Of a stretch of DNA of 64,000 nucleotides, positions 47,150-59,528 are shown piece after piece. The position numbers and the translations under genes were made by a program. Location of the stretch: the NCBI GenBank assembly GCA_025716855.1, contig JAIXMQ010000009.1, forward strand, positions 650,001-714,000, in the 5' to 3' direction. The stretch's first letter is position 1; each line of letters opens with the position of its first letter. Under the pieces are notes generated by a model. That model searched no databases and was not told the origin of the DNA. It saw nothing but the letters and a program-made list of their open reading frames with translations. This DNA comes from Pilaira anomala (taxonomy: Eukaryota; Mucoromycota; Mucoromycetes; Mucorales; Mucoraceae).

Positions 47150-50100
47150 TTAGAATCTGTTGTTGTTCTCAAAGTTTCCACGACCACGACCTCTACCACC
47201 ACGGCCTCTGCCTCTACCACCACGGCCACCACGACCACCACGAGAATCATGACTGTTTTGATTATTGTAGTTATTGTAGTTATTGGAGTTGTTGGAATGA
47301 TTTGAGTTGGATTTACCATGATAATTATTATTATTACGTGGGTTAGAATTGTTATTTACTTTAGACGTGTTTTGATGAGAAGGATTGCTGATATTAACAA
47401 CATTTGAATATGGAAGAGTAATACCACGGAATTCAGAACATCTAAAAGCAAGATATATAAGTTTCGATGTTATCAGTATGTTTATATATATATATATATA
47501 TATATTACCTTCCACCAAGAGTAGTTCCGGCCATGAATGTTGTATCAAATACAACATCAATATTCTTTTCGTCCACACTGACTACAGTTCCCTTGTTTCC
47601 GAGAGGAACAGAACCAGTATCACAAGCATAGACTACACGGTCACCCAAAGAGAAAGCTTGGTAGTTTAATCTAACAGTAGCATCAGAAGGTCTCAATAAA
47701 ACCTTACGAGGTACGCTGCAAATAACAACGTTTTTGACGTCAAAATTTTCGTACTCTTCGTGGTAACTAACAGCCGCTTTTTCAATCGCTTCGACATAAG
47801 GCTATTTGTAGTTTTTGATAAATGTATTGTATGTTAAAGAATACAGCGATATAAACTTACCTTATCTAATTCTTCAGTATCAAAACCGGCTTTGATTAAG
47901 CTATCAATCTTTTTACTATTAAGCCACTCCTTCATAGCACGGAGTGTCTTTGCACCATCATTGGTCCAACCAAAGTCAGAGACATTCAACATACCGACAC
48001 CCCTGTGGTTACCGAGAAGTTTAACAAATTCAGGGAATTTCTCCACATATTCACGAATAAGAGCAATTGCAGCTTCAGAATATTCCCAAAATCCTGCAAC
48101 ATTTCTACGGGTATAACCCAAAACTTTTTCACCGCGACCTTCGAATTTCAAGTTAAGACCAACATTAAGACGTTGATTTTGCTTTTCAACGACAGTTAAA
48201 GCCGAAGTTAACTTTGAAAGTGTTAAAGGATGTATGTTGAGTTCACGAGAAACATCTTGAGCAGCTGTATAATGAATTTCTTCTTCTTGTTTACGAGCAA
48301 TTTCATGACCGAATTCAGGTTCATAAAGATACTTTTCATCTATTGGGACAGTCAATTCAATATCAACGTTTCCACGAGTGTGGCCTACAACAGTAGCCTG
48401 AGCACCCAAATATTTGGCGCCCAAGAAGAAAACGGTTGACTTGAGAGGGAAATCTTCTTCTACAGGACGAGGAGGTCTTTCGATGTAACGAGGGTCAGGA
48501 TTATTGACCTTAATAACAACCGTTTGAATAGGAACAAGATCTTCAAGAGTAGGGTTGACAAATTCTTTGACAAGGGCACCATCTTCTGTTTGAAGCATAC
48601 CATTCAAAACACAAACATGGAAACCTACTTCAATTTCTCCTACAAGAAGAGCAAAACGTTTACTGGGCATATATTCAGCACGACCCATGCGTGTTTCCCA
48701 GCTTTCTCTTTCTTTAGTATCCCAATAATGTTCAAGAATTTGCTTCTTTCCGTTAGTAAAGTTAACATAGTACTTCTTTTCAGCATTGGACACACCAATG
48801 ACAACAGCCTCTTGTAAGTAAGGATAACGAACATAGATACTTCTGTAAAGGAAAAGTTTAGCAATTTCCTCTATATCTGCGTGTTGATATTTGTTCTTGA
48901 TGGAGATAACAACGGATTCATTACGACTATCTTGTTGGAAAACATGAACGCCGTGATGTTTAATTTCATAAGTATAGGGAATAGTTTGTAAAGAAGGGAA
49001 ACCAGCTAAAGCATCTTTTCCAATCTTTGCACCGGGAAGGAGACCCTTTCTCAAGGAGAGTCCAGCTTCCTTTACACTAGGTAAATGATAGATTTCTTCA
49101 CGTGCTAAACAATGATGAATATCAGGGAATACACCAGGTAAAGGACTAGGATAAGTTGGTACATCATCCATATCTTTCTTAGCTAACTCCTTATCATAAG
49201 AGAAACGATAACTATCACCTTCACGAGCCATTTCACGTTCTGCTTTGGTTAAACGCTGTTCTCTGTTCAGCATAGCTTCTAAAAGACGCTTTTCGTTAAT
49301 GAAAGGAATTTTGACAATAGCTTCCCAATCCTGTTTCTTTCCGTTCATATCAGTATCAAAGTCACGAGGATAAAAGTCGATAATAGGAGATGCTTGGTCA
49401 GTCATCAAATCTTGATAGGCAACAGGTAAAAGTTTTTTACTGAGACTAGGTAAAACACCCATTAATTGTTCATAAGGTTTAAAAGGTTTACCAAGGTTGA
49501 AGTCATGATCTTGGAAACGCACAATATCTTTGAGATCAGAAATTTTAGGAGCATAATGGTAAGGATAATACCAACCCCAAGAGGCAACACCATTATAATA
49601 ATATTGAAGGACCCATTGAATACCAATAATGTAAGAGCCAACAATATCATCCATCTGTTCCTTGTTATCAATATCAATATCCATTTTATTCTTGTAGTAA
49701 TCAGCTTTCCATTGCTTCAAGGCAGCATCAAATTTAGCCTTTTCTTCACGTTCAATATCTTCGCGATTCACCTTATCAGGAATAATTTCTGCTTCTTCGT
49801 ATTTCTTCAATACACGATCGCGAGCAGCAATAGCTTCTTCATCTGATTCCATACTTTCAATGTCGTATACAAACATAATTTCGACATCAGTTGTTTTGTC
49901 AGGATTAGAGGTAATATCGCAGGTCATGGTTAAGTCTTTTGTAAGCTTTTCAACAAATTTACGATCGCGAGCTTTGAAAGGGAAATCAAATTCAAGAGTG
50001 GTACCGTTACCAGTTCTTTCATTTAAAATGTAATTAGAGACTTGACGGAAAATAAAGTCTTGAGTTTCAGTAATAACTATTGAAAAAAAAAAAAAAAAAT

Positions 50101-51543
50101 AGATTTTTTAGTTTTGAGCAACCTTTAAACACTCTCCTTTCAGCTTACCCATCTTTCCATCTTTAGCTTTTTTCTTTTCCATTTGATGTAACAATTGACG
50201 TTCATTTTGACCATTTTCACGTTTGCCTGCAAGATACAAAGAATCTATACTTTCAGCCTCAAAGGCTTCTTTTTCAATTACAACAGAAATTTGATCCAAA
50301 ATCTTTTGAAGTCTAGACATATCAACTCTACCAGCATCTTGTAAATAACCATCACAAGTGGGTAAAATTTCTTTGTAAATTCTAAACATCAAACTTAAAG
50401 CACCCTCATTGATATGAATGTTTGGCAAGTTGGGTAAGAAATCGTTACCAACAAAGAGGGCTAGTAAAATAAAATCATCCAGAACACGTTCGGCATCGTA
50501 AGGGAAAGTAAGTGAATCACTAATAGAATTAAATTCCATATCCAAATATTCTCTCATTAACGATAAATGCATTAAATAAAAGTTTTGATTGTCCAAGCTA
50601 TACTCATCATATTCGGTCAATTAAACAATACAATTTCATAACCCCAACTAATATTTACCTTTTTTGTTTCTTTTGATTCACTTTACCAAAAGTGACCTCT
50701 TCACGTAATAAAGCAAAGTGAGGGTCATGACTTAAAAGACCCAACATGACAAGATCAGCGTCAAGACCATAAAGACAATGTCTAACGTTAGGATCATAAT
50801 CAGGCTGAGCTTTAGCAAGACGAATATATTCCATAATCTTGTGTTCACCTTCACCAGGTACTTCAGGGCCAGACAAAACAATCTCTACATCACGCCAGTT
50901 GGCGTCTTCAGATACCTTTTTAGAAATGAAGTAACGAAGCTCTGCTGTCAATTTCTTCATAAAGTCAGTACCAGGTGTAATACAATTAGAGTCGAAAGCA
51001 TCTTCCTCAGGTAATTCTTCACCCTTTTCAAGTGCCTTTTGTTTAATATCATCAGCTTCTTTTGCAGTACGGAAACGACGCGAACGTTGTTGGTTCATTT
51101 TAGCTCTTGGGGCAACACCATCAATAGCAAGAAAGAAGAACTTTTTAGGCTTGATTTTAGAAAACAAATGGTCAATGTAATTAAATACACCAATCCAAAT
51201 CTGTTCTTCCGTAATTCTGAAATGAGCATTGTCGTTGTTGTTATGAGAACAGTTGTGAATAATACCGTTCATATCCAAATATAAATTATCTTTATTTTTT
51301 TTTAGAAATAAAAAGCACTTTTTAGTTTAACTAGTAATATTACTATTACCACTACTACTTCTTATTATTGAAAACTTACCGAATTCAGGAATAGAATTGT
51401 CAGCGATTAACTGAGAGCACATAGGATAACGTTCACTATTTGAATAATATTAGTTTTGAAAGACTTTTTTTTTCTTTTACGCGAAATTTAAATATATATG
51501 TATATATATACCTTATCCATCTAAAAAACTTGGGGATACCCAT
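47150..51543 (-). CDS. XRN1: Cytoplasmic 5'-3' exoribonuclease Xrn1
   Basis: Seven exons (complement of 47150-47441, 47509-47801, 47861-50076, 50149-50597, 50659-51289, 51380-51435, 51512-51543), 1322 aa. N-terminal nuclease: MGIPKFFRWISERYP, NLYLDMNGIIHNC, LAIDGVAPRAKMNQQRSRRF, SGPEVPGEGEHKIMEYI, GLDADLVMLGL, FVGNDFLPNLP. These carry the Mg-binding acidic residues and 5'-phosphate pocket. The PAZ/KOW/SH3-like regions follow in exon 5 and 6, with LGYTRRNVAGFWEYS. The last about 90 residues are Asn-rich followed by an RGG/RG-rich tail. Role: degrades decapped mRNA. The splice into exon 4 uses CTTGG after GAGTATAG, and exon 4 ends at ATG-G before GTAAGC; both restore the frame. Confidence 0.95.
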
Positions 51544-52016
51544 ATTATATGTAAAATATGTATTAGTAGAAAAAAGACAACTTTCTTTCAAACTTTAGTT
51601 TCTTTTATTTTATAGTCGATTACGAGGCAGAAAGATATAGTTCGTGACTATCTATTCGAAGATTCAAAATGACAGCTTTCTGCATTATTATACACTCAAG
51701 AATTGAGTTTAAGATAACACAATGAAAAGAAAACCGAAGTTGTCAAAGATGATGCGAATGACGAATGTAGTAAATATTAGAGTCGTTCTATTAAGATCCG
51801 TAATTCTTTTCGGGTAAAGTAATAAAGAGCTTTATATTTATTCGAGAAATGATTTAACTTCTTAAACATATGTAAAATAAGATCTCTTACTTAATCGTTG
51901 ATTTTAACTACATTTAACTTTTATCCTTTAATTTTGGGATAATTTAAGGTGATAAGATTTGGGTCTATTAAAAATGATTAATATATCATGTAATTATTTA
52001 AAATATTTTCAATTAA
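51544..52016. other. Intergenic; Xrn1 promoter and ALDH 3' region
   Basis: No coding sequence; only ORFs under 40 codons. Confidence 0.5.
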
Positions 52017-53603
52017 TTACCTAGTAAACTGATTATAGCCTTGTTTGCTCATAGAGAAACCTAAGCCGCTGTCTTTAGCACCTACCCAAGCTAATGCAGG
52101 ATCTATATAATCACATCGATTCATAAACCAAGTACCAGTTTCAATTCGGTCACCAATTTCAAGTGCTTTTTCTTCGTTTGAAGTCCAGATACTAGCAGTT
52201 AAACCATACTTGGAATCGTTCATTAACTTTATAGCTTCATCATCTGATGATACCTTCATAACGCATAGAACAGGTCCAAATGTTTCTTCTGTCATCACAA
52301 GCATTGAGTGATCAACATTAACCAAGATTTGAGGAGCGACAAATGCGGTATTAGGCTTTTTTTTTTTTTTTTTTTTTTTAAAAGGTTTAATTGTTTGTTT
52401 ATTTTAATTATTGCTTAATCAATTACCTTATCATGAGGAAAGAGTTTCTTGGTATCAATCAATGGTTTAGCACCTTTTTTTATGGCATCATCAATTTGAT
52501 TTCTAACATTATCAGCAAATTTAATGTTAGCCATAGGGCCAAGTGTAGTTTCTTGATCATTAGGATCGCCAAGAACATAAGTCTATAAAAAAGCAAATGT
52601 ATATAAATCACTTGTTAAAATATAAATATATACCATAGTGTATTTTACCTTGGTAAGAGCTACAGCTTTCTCAATAAAGTCATCGTAAATACTTTGATCA
52701 ACATAACATCTTTCAATAGAACAACAACATTGTCCGGAATTAAAGAATGCACCATCAATAATATTTCCAACAGCGAAATCAAGGTTAGTATCAGGTAAAA
52801 CATAAGCAGGATCTTTACCACCTAATTCCATTCCACAACCTTTTTTTTTTTAAAAAAAAAAAACTCAGCATCACATGATTACATTTTCCCATCATTGTTG
52901 AACTAATTTTACCTATAAGGTGATGACTATCTCCAATTGCTTGTTTAATCTTCTTTCCGACCGCAATACTTCCGGTGAAATTGACAAATTGAATTTTAGG
53001 ATGTTGAACTAAATAATTGGCTTCTTTATCTTGAATATGAACTACTTGAATAACATCATGGGGTACACCGGCCTCCCATAACGTTTCAGCAAATATATCA
53101 GCACATTGAGGTGTTTGAGGAGATTGTTTCAATAAGACCGTATTTCCTGATAAAAGTGCAGGAATAAGGTTATTGACCGTGGTTAAATAAGGATAATTCC
53201 ATGCAGCAATCAAGAAGATAGGACCTAAAGGTTCTTTACGTTGGAAACGTTTTACGACACCCGGTTTATGTTCAATTATATCATCTTGAAGAGATTCTTC
53301 AGCTACTGAAATCATATAATTTGCTCTTTCAAGAACACCTTTTATCTCGCCCTGACCATAACGAATAGGTCTACCCATTTGAGATGTAATTGATGTAGCT
53401 ACTTTATCCGTCTTTTTTTCAAACAATTCACAAAATTTGGTTAAAATCTCGACGCGTTTAGAGACAGGAACCTTTTTCCAACTATGAAAGGCTTTGACAG
53501 AAGATTCGACTACTTTATCAATTTCATCTTGACTTAAAGTAGGGACTTGAAAAAGGACTTGTTGAGTACTAGGTGAAATCACTTGTATAGGAGTATTTGT
53601 CAT
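52017..53603 (-). CDS. Aldehyde dehydrogenase (NAD(P)-dependent, ALDH superfamily)
   Basis: Four exons (complement of 52017-52355, 52427-52582, 52649-52839, 52913-53603), 458 aa. Landmarks: PLGPIFLIAAWNYPYLT, PALLSGNTVLLKQSPQTP, VNFTGSIAVGKKI (NAD fold), MELGGKDPAYV with the general-base Glu235, FFNSGQCCCS with nucleophile Cys269, TFGPVLCVMKV and a shortened C-terminus. It resembles the bacterial/fungal YneI (succinate-semialdehyde) type; the true substrate is not fixed. No signal, so probably cytosolic. The ATG at 53603 is followed by a typical ALDH start; the longer frame upstream is non-coding. Divergent with CHS7. Confidence 0.93.
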
Positions 53604-54058
53604 ATTTATATTTAAAGAAAATAAAAAATAAAAAAATAAAAAAGAAAAGAAAAAGGGGGAAAATAAAAGATGTTTTGATATTAGTTTGCATAGAAAACCT
53701 ACTAGCGTAATCGTGACTTTGCTACACAAATTGTGTAAATACAACAAAAGTTTTAATCAAGTATTTAAAGGGGAATCACGTAAATATGACAAGTGGTGGT
53801 ATCTATGGTTACAGAACCGGAGTGTTAAACAATTTTTAGAATCAATCTGATTTATTTTTACCATTGGCTGAGAAAAGTTTTTTTGTAAATAACCCTCACA
53901 TTTTGCCCTTGAAAAGATTGATTCTCAGTTGTTGAAATTTATTTTGGGCCTTTTTATATTTCTTTCTTACATTTTTTTTTTTTTTTTTTTTTTTTTTGTT
54001 TTCCCTTTTTCTCTTTCTTTAATAACAATAATAAAAAGCAGAATATAGAATATTCATT
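53604..54058. promoter_or_regulatory. Shared divergent promoter of ALDH and Chs7 genes
   Basis: 455 bases. Contains AAGTATTTAAAG near 53758-53770, a possible core element for the minus gene, and a T28 run at 53970-53997 before the Chs7 ATG. No specific operators recognised. Confidence 0.4.
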
Positions 54059-55311
54059 ATGAGTGTTACGTATTACTTCGAAGCCCTCAACTTTAATGGA
54101 ATTTGTAGAACGATTGCCATTAGTTTATGTCCTTTAATAGGACGAGAAGATGGTATTGAACCAGTTTGTTATTCTCGTAATGTTGAACTTAGTGGAAATA
54201 TCATTTTTCAACCATGTAAATCCTGTCAAAATAACTTGCAAATATGCAACCAACACTATTTACTAATATATTATCACTATTAATTAGCTACTTTAATTAT
54301 TGATGTTGTTGCTATTATCATGACCATGATTATGATTTATCATATTCGTTCTAAATATACTGCTGTTGGTAAATATAAATATTTTTAGCTAAATATATAT
54401 TTTGTATGTACTAACTATTTTTAATAGGTCGACAGGAAATTGTCATGTTTTTTTATTTATACATGTTATCTACTTTGCTTGATATGTTACTAGTTACTGC
54501 TATTATTCCTACTTCTTCTAGCGTATACCCTGTAAGTTTTTTTTTTGATTAGGATCTAAATCTTGGTATAAATGAAACTAATATTCTATCATTTTTATAG
54601 TGGTTCGCAGCTATACACATTGGTTTGATATGTTCAACTTATTGGTGTTTGTTATTAAATGGTTTTGTTGGTTTCCAATTTGCTGAAGATGGTACACCTT
54701 TATCGCTTTGGGTAAAGTATATATCTAACATATATAAATGCGTGGGTGGTATTAACATTTTATATGTATAGTCTATCCGTATTAGTTCATTTATTTGGTT
54801 CCTTATTGCTGGTTTCCTCGCTATCGGTACATTCAAAGGTGTTGCAGGTCTTTCATATCAAAACCAAGCAGGATTATGGATTTTTTATATCGTCTTGAAT
54901 TACTTTATGTTCTTTGTCTATATTGTTTCTCAAATTATTTTAGTTGTAAACACATTAGATGATCGTTGGCCTCTTGGTGATATCTTATTTGCCGCAGGTT
55001 TCTTTACTGTTGGACAAGTATTGATGTATGTATTCTCTGTATTTATCTGTGATAGTACTAAACATTATGTTGATGGTTTGTTCTTTGGTGCAATCTGTAA
55101 TTTATTAACTGTGATGATGATTTACAAGTATTGGGATTCCATCACCAAAGAAGATCTTGAATTCTCGGTTGGTTCTAAGCAAAATGTATGGGAAGTGAAA
55201 GAATTATTGGGTGAAGATGAAATTAATCAAAATTATGCTAATAATTATCAACAAACCGCTAATACTACTACCCCTCAACATTATCAACCTTATGAACAAC
55301 ATCCTTTCTAA
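54059..55311 (+). CDS. CHS7: Chs7-type ER chaperone for chitin synthase export
   Basis: Five exons (54059-54215, 54288-54368, 54428-54531, 54601-54711, 54772-55311), 330 aa. The N-terminus [41 protein letters not shown] is the Chs7 signature; seven hydrophobic segments follow, then a cytosolic tail rich in Asn/Gln. [12 protein letters not shown] and [18 protein letters not shown] are also Chs7-like. Chs7 binds chitin synthase III in the ER and is required for its exit to the cell surface, so this gene acts in cell-wall synthesis. The three short middle exons each encode part of one TM helix. Confidence 0.93.
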
Positions 55312-55445
55312 ACAAACTTTAGCATACATTACCACATTATATACAAAAAAAAATAAAAAATAAAATAAATACAACATATAACATACATATATAAAATTCC
55401 TTTTCCGCTGCTTTTTCTTTTTTTTTTTGTTTACTTTCTTCTTTA

Positions 55446-56119
55446 ATGATAGATTCAAATCCACTTCCTGTAAGGTCTGACCTTTATCAAACCTTAGAAT
55501 CTGGTGTAGACGGAAAACCAGGTGGCATTTTAATTACAAGTGTTGGACAGGAAGTCAGCCCAAATATTTGGTTAGGCGGTTATAAAGCATTAGAAACTGA
55601 ATCCTTTTTAAAAAAGAACAAGATTACCCACATTCTTTCTATCGGTCACTTTAAATATATATATAAACCAGATCAGTTTGTTCATAAAGTATGTAAGAGC
55701 TTCACTTTTTTTTGTTGAAGAAGTTGTCAATTAACGCAATCAATTAGATTATCCCCGTTACAGATAATCCCGAAGCAAACATTATACAATATTTTCCTGA
55801 AGCGATTGAATTCATTACTAAAACATTAAATGATAAACACACCATACTAGTTCATTGTTTAGCAGGTATCTCTCGAAGCCCTACCATTGTCACTGCTTAT
55901 TTAATGGCTACACAACGTTTACGATATAAAGCAGCATTAGCTATTATTAAAGAGACACGACCCTTTGTAACACCTAACCCAGGATTTATGAACCAACTTC
56001 GTTTGTTTCAAGAAATGAGTTATAGATTTGACCCAGAACATCCTGCTTATTTAGATTATTTAAAGCAACACCCTATAGATGAAGGACACGCTGGTCATGA
56101 AGACGAATATGAAAATTGA
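55446..56119 (+). CDS. Dual-specificity protein phosphatase (DUSP)
   Basis: Two exons (55446-55688, 55748-56119), 204 aa. The catalytic loop is HCLAGISRSPT, with nucleophile Cys118 and Arg124; the general acid is Asp87 in PVTDNPEANI. Upstream NIWLGGYKALETESFLKKNKI matches the DSPc beginning and ITHILS the beta strand. The C-terminal YDRLRYKAA-like helix and PNPGFMNQLRLF are typical of small atypical DUSPs. Substrate unknown. Short N-terminal extension of about 40 residues without a docking motif. Confidence 0.93.
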
Positions 56120-56212
56120 ATAAAAATTTCCTGCATTTTTTATCATCCTTTTACTGTAAAATAATTTTAAACAAATATCTTTTTTATTATATATAAGCTT
56201 TATATATAAAAC

Positions 56213-57034
56213 TTAGATCTTTTGCATAGCAGCAACATCAACGGATTGAACGTAGTCCTCGAATTCAAGAATCTTATCGGATAAATCATCCAAAAGAACC
56301 TTATCATCTTCGACAACACAGTTGATTTGGAGCTTCTTGATACCGTAACCGATAGCAACAAGTTGGCTACCACCCCAAATGAGACCGTCCATCTCAATAG
56401 ACTTGACAGCCTTAGTTAATTCGGTCATATCAGTCTCATCATCCCAAGGCTTAACTTCAAGAGTGACAGTGGTCTTGGCAATGGTCTTGGGCTTGTTGGC
56501 CTTCTTGGCGTTGTATTCAGCAACACGTTGAGCCTTGAGCTTTTCAGCCTCCTCATCAACTTCATCATCATCGGAACCGAAGAGATCAATGTCATCATCA
56601 TCTTCCTCAGCAGCGGCAGCAGCAGGGGCAGCGGTCTCAGTGGAAGGCCTAATTACAAAAAAACGCGTAAGAACTTCTTTTTCCTTTTTTTTTCTGCAGC
56701 AGCTTGCAGCAGCTTGCAGCAACAATTATAAAATATACTTACTTGACTTCAGTGAACCACTTGTTGACGTTGACGAACTCGGCAGCAGGAGCAGAACCTA
56801 AAGCCTTGGCGACAGCAGCATCAGCTTCAGTGGCCTTATCACTATACAATTGAAAAAAAAAAAGTTAGTACTAAGCCACTAATAGAGAGAGAATATAGAA
56901 TAGAATATAGTAGAACTCGGGCAAAAGAAAGAAGTTATGGTATACATAATTACTTACGCAGCAATGAACTTGTTCTCAGCAAGGTAAGCTTCGAGAATGT
57001 GAAGAGCTAAAGGGAGTTCGATGGTAACAGACAT
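56213..57034 (-). CDS. EFB1: Translation elongation factor eEF1B beta
   Basis: Three exons (complement of 56213-56648, 56743-56841, 56958-57034), 203 aa. N-terminal GST-C-like part with [19 protein letters not shown] and [11 protein letters not shown]; an Ala/Glu/Asp-rich linker with [21 protein letters not shown], the CK2-type acidic patch; and the GEF domain with [47 protein letters not shown] and [12 protein letters not shown]. It exchanges GDP for GTP on eEF1A. Codon use is biased as in RPP0, suggesting high expression. Confidence 0.97.
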
Positions 57035-57789
57035 TGTTTAAAGAAGTAAGAGATGCAAAAAAAAAAAAGAAAGAACCTAGAGCAAACCTTTCCTTGTAAC
57101 TCTAAAATTTTTTATTTTCCCTCTAAAAAAAACTTTTATCCAATTAAAATTGATTATATCTTTAAACAAAACGAATCGAAAATAAATATAAAATAATAGG
57201 ACAAGAATTGATTTACTGGCATGATTTTAAAAATTGATTTGAATTGTTTGTTTTACAAAAGTTTTTCTTTTGTTATTTAAAAAAAAAAGAAAGAGAGAAA
57301 AAGAGAGAAAGAGATAGATAGATAGAAGCACAATGGGTTATAAGCCACAAATATAGATATAGTAGTATAGACAACTTCTTTGATTATTATAAATGCTGAC
57401 TTGCAAATAAGACAGGACCCAAGTTACTATGTACATACATTTAAATAACTCTCATCATTTTAAAACTTTTATACAACAAACAAATTAATGAATAAAATGG
57501 TTAAATTAGTTCAAGTTGTTTTTATGATTTTTGTTAAAAAGTTTAAGCTCAGGTATATTGTAGTCAAGAAGTAAATTGTTTCAAAAAGTAAGGTGGTTTT
57601 TAGTTAAAAATCATATGACATAACAAAGATCTGTCATTGATAAATCTGTCACTTTTATTGTAAAATATCCTTATCAGATCTTGGAATATTTATCATCGCT
57701 GATTTAAAACTATTGTGTATATATATTTAGAATGTCGTGAATAGCCCCTTATTTTTTCTGATTCTTCTTTATTATTGTTTCTTGTTACC
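57035..57789. other. Intergenic between divergent genes
   Basis: Promoters of eEF1B (-) and the GNAT gene (+). Contains GA-rich repeats (57284-57321) including (GATA)3 near 57312-57324. No gene. Confidence 0.5.
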
Positions 57790-58303
57790 ATGGTAAAAAA
57801 ACAAAACAAAAAAAAAAAGAACAGGGGAAATATCATTTAGTTTAACAATAACTCAATAACACATTCTGTAGACTATCGAATATTCTATCATTGAATCTGT
57901 ACCTACTCCAGAAAAATTTTGTGAGTTAAGAAAGAGAGCTGGTTTATCGCCTAAAAATGTTGAAGTTGCAAGAAAGGCTCTTCCTAACACGGTATTTGGT
58001 GTTTCTGTGATTGACAATAGAGATAAATCTGTTGTTGGTATGGGTAGAATTGTTGGAGATAAATATTTAGCTTTAACAATTGTAGATGTTGCCGTATTTC
58101 CAGAACATCAAAAGAAAGGACTCGGAAAACTTATTATGGAAACACTCATGAATTATCTTAAATCTTATGTTACCAGAGATTGTTATATTACTCTTATGGC
58201 TGATGGTGACGCTAAATTCCTTTATGAAAAGTATGGTTTTATCACTGGTTTACCTATTTCTTTAGGAATGTATTACGCTCACCCTAAGAAGCAATTATTA
58301 TAA
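57790..58303 (+). CDS. GNAT-family N-acetyltransferase
   Basis: Two exons, 57790-57792 and 57872-58303, 144 aa. The first coding exon is the ATG alone; the in-frame stop just before the second exon forces this (or a missed start). The acetyl-CoA motif A is IVDVAVFPEHQKKGLGKLIM, with a Q/R-x-x-G-x-G/A type loop, preceded by GMGRIVGD and followed by LMADGDAKFLYEKYGF. The MY-YAHP end and overall order match a bacterial-type GNAT family more than yeast Gna1. Substrate is unknown; cytosolic. A transfer origin is possible but only a guess. Confidence 0.87.
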
Positions 58304-58377
58304 AAAATAAAAATAGAATTTGAAACGGGTTCTGTACCTTCTTTTTATTATTAAAAATGGATTGTTTGACGTTAAAA

Positions 58378-59290
58378 CTAGATTGTGTCACCTTCTTTCA
58401 TTTCTTTTCTTTCCTTGTATAATTCTTCTGCCCATGCTTTGACAGTAGGGTGTTCAAATTTACCTTGAGTTGAATCGAAAAATCCTTGTAAATCTTTATC
58501 ATCAGCTATATATATATATATATATGAATATGTTAGACATTGTGTATGTAAAGTGTTTACATCTGCGTGTTTTTTATACATTTTTCGTATTCTAATGCTT
58601 GTACAATCATTTCAAACTTGTCTAAATCCTTAACAAAAAGTGCTTCAGGTGTCTTTGCATCTTCATACTCTTGCCATAAATCAACTATTTCATTTGCCAT
58701 TTCTGTATTCCCTAAAGATTCTTTAAATCCATCCATTGCACCCTATTTTTTTTTTTTTTTTTTTTTTTTTTTTAGCTGTCAAACTAAAATAATAATTTGA
58801 TTTTCTTTAATGCATTTACTTTTTCCATGGCAAATTTATCTGCTTTACTAACACCAGCATGAGGTGTAATGTCACCCTATCATTTAAAGCCTGTCAAAAT
58901 AAAGTATACATTTTTAAAAAAATTTAAACTTACAACTACAGCTTCAGCGAGGTCATGAACAATAGCCATTTTAATACATCTATTTTCATGTTATTTTAGC
59001 TTTTATTTATGTATAAATTAAATAATAAAAACATAGAGTTACCTTTCACGGTTAATAGAAGGATCGTTTACAAGCATGGCCATGATACCCATACGATGCA
59101 TATGATCAGCAATAGATTCAGCACCTTTAATACCGTTGTCTAGCCAACCAGTTCTTTTGGTTCTCTGTACACATGTTTATTTTTTTTAACTAGGGCGTTT
59201 AAAAGTAACTTTTTTTTTTAATAGTTTTACTTTAAGATTTTCAATGACATGCAAGAAACGAATGACACTAGCAGGGTTAGATTGAGCCAT
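58378..59290 (-). CDS. HD-domain 5'-deoxynucleotidase (HDDC2/YfbR-like)
   Basis: Six exons (complement of 58378-58505, 58580-58742, 58820-58876, 58934-58979, 59043-59164, 59231-59290), 191 aa. Motifs: RTKRTGWL, ESIADHMHRM (His ligand), CIKMAIVHDLAEAVVGDITPH (the HD pair and GDITP), KDLDKFEMIVQALEYEK. This is the HDDC2 family, metal-dependent hydrolases of 2'-deoxynucleoside 5'-monophosphates, acting in nucleotide pool control. Some exons are only 46-60 nt and are needed to restore the family order. Length is normal. Confidence 0.9.
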
Positions 59291-59528
59291 ATTTATTAAT
59301 ACAAGGAAAAAGAAAAAAAAAAAGATTTTTATTTTATTTTTTATATTTGAGTTTTAATATGTAAGCACAAAAAAAACATCAAGAAAAAACAAAGAGTTAA
59401 CGAGAGTGAGTGAGTGAGTTGTGATAAAAGACAGTGCGAACAAAATTATAAATGTATAAAGATATATATGAAAAGGGGAGAGTAAAAAAAAAAAGAAAAA
59501 AGAAAATATGAATTCTAGATATTTAAAA

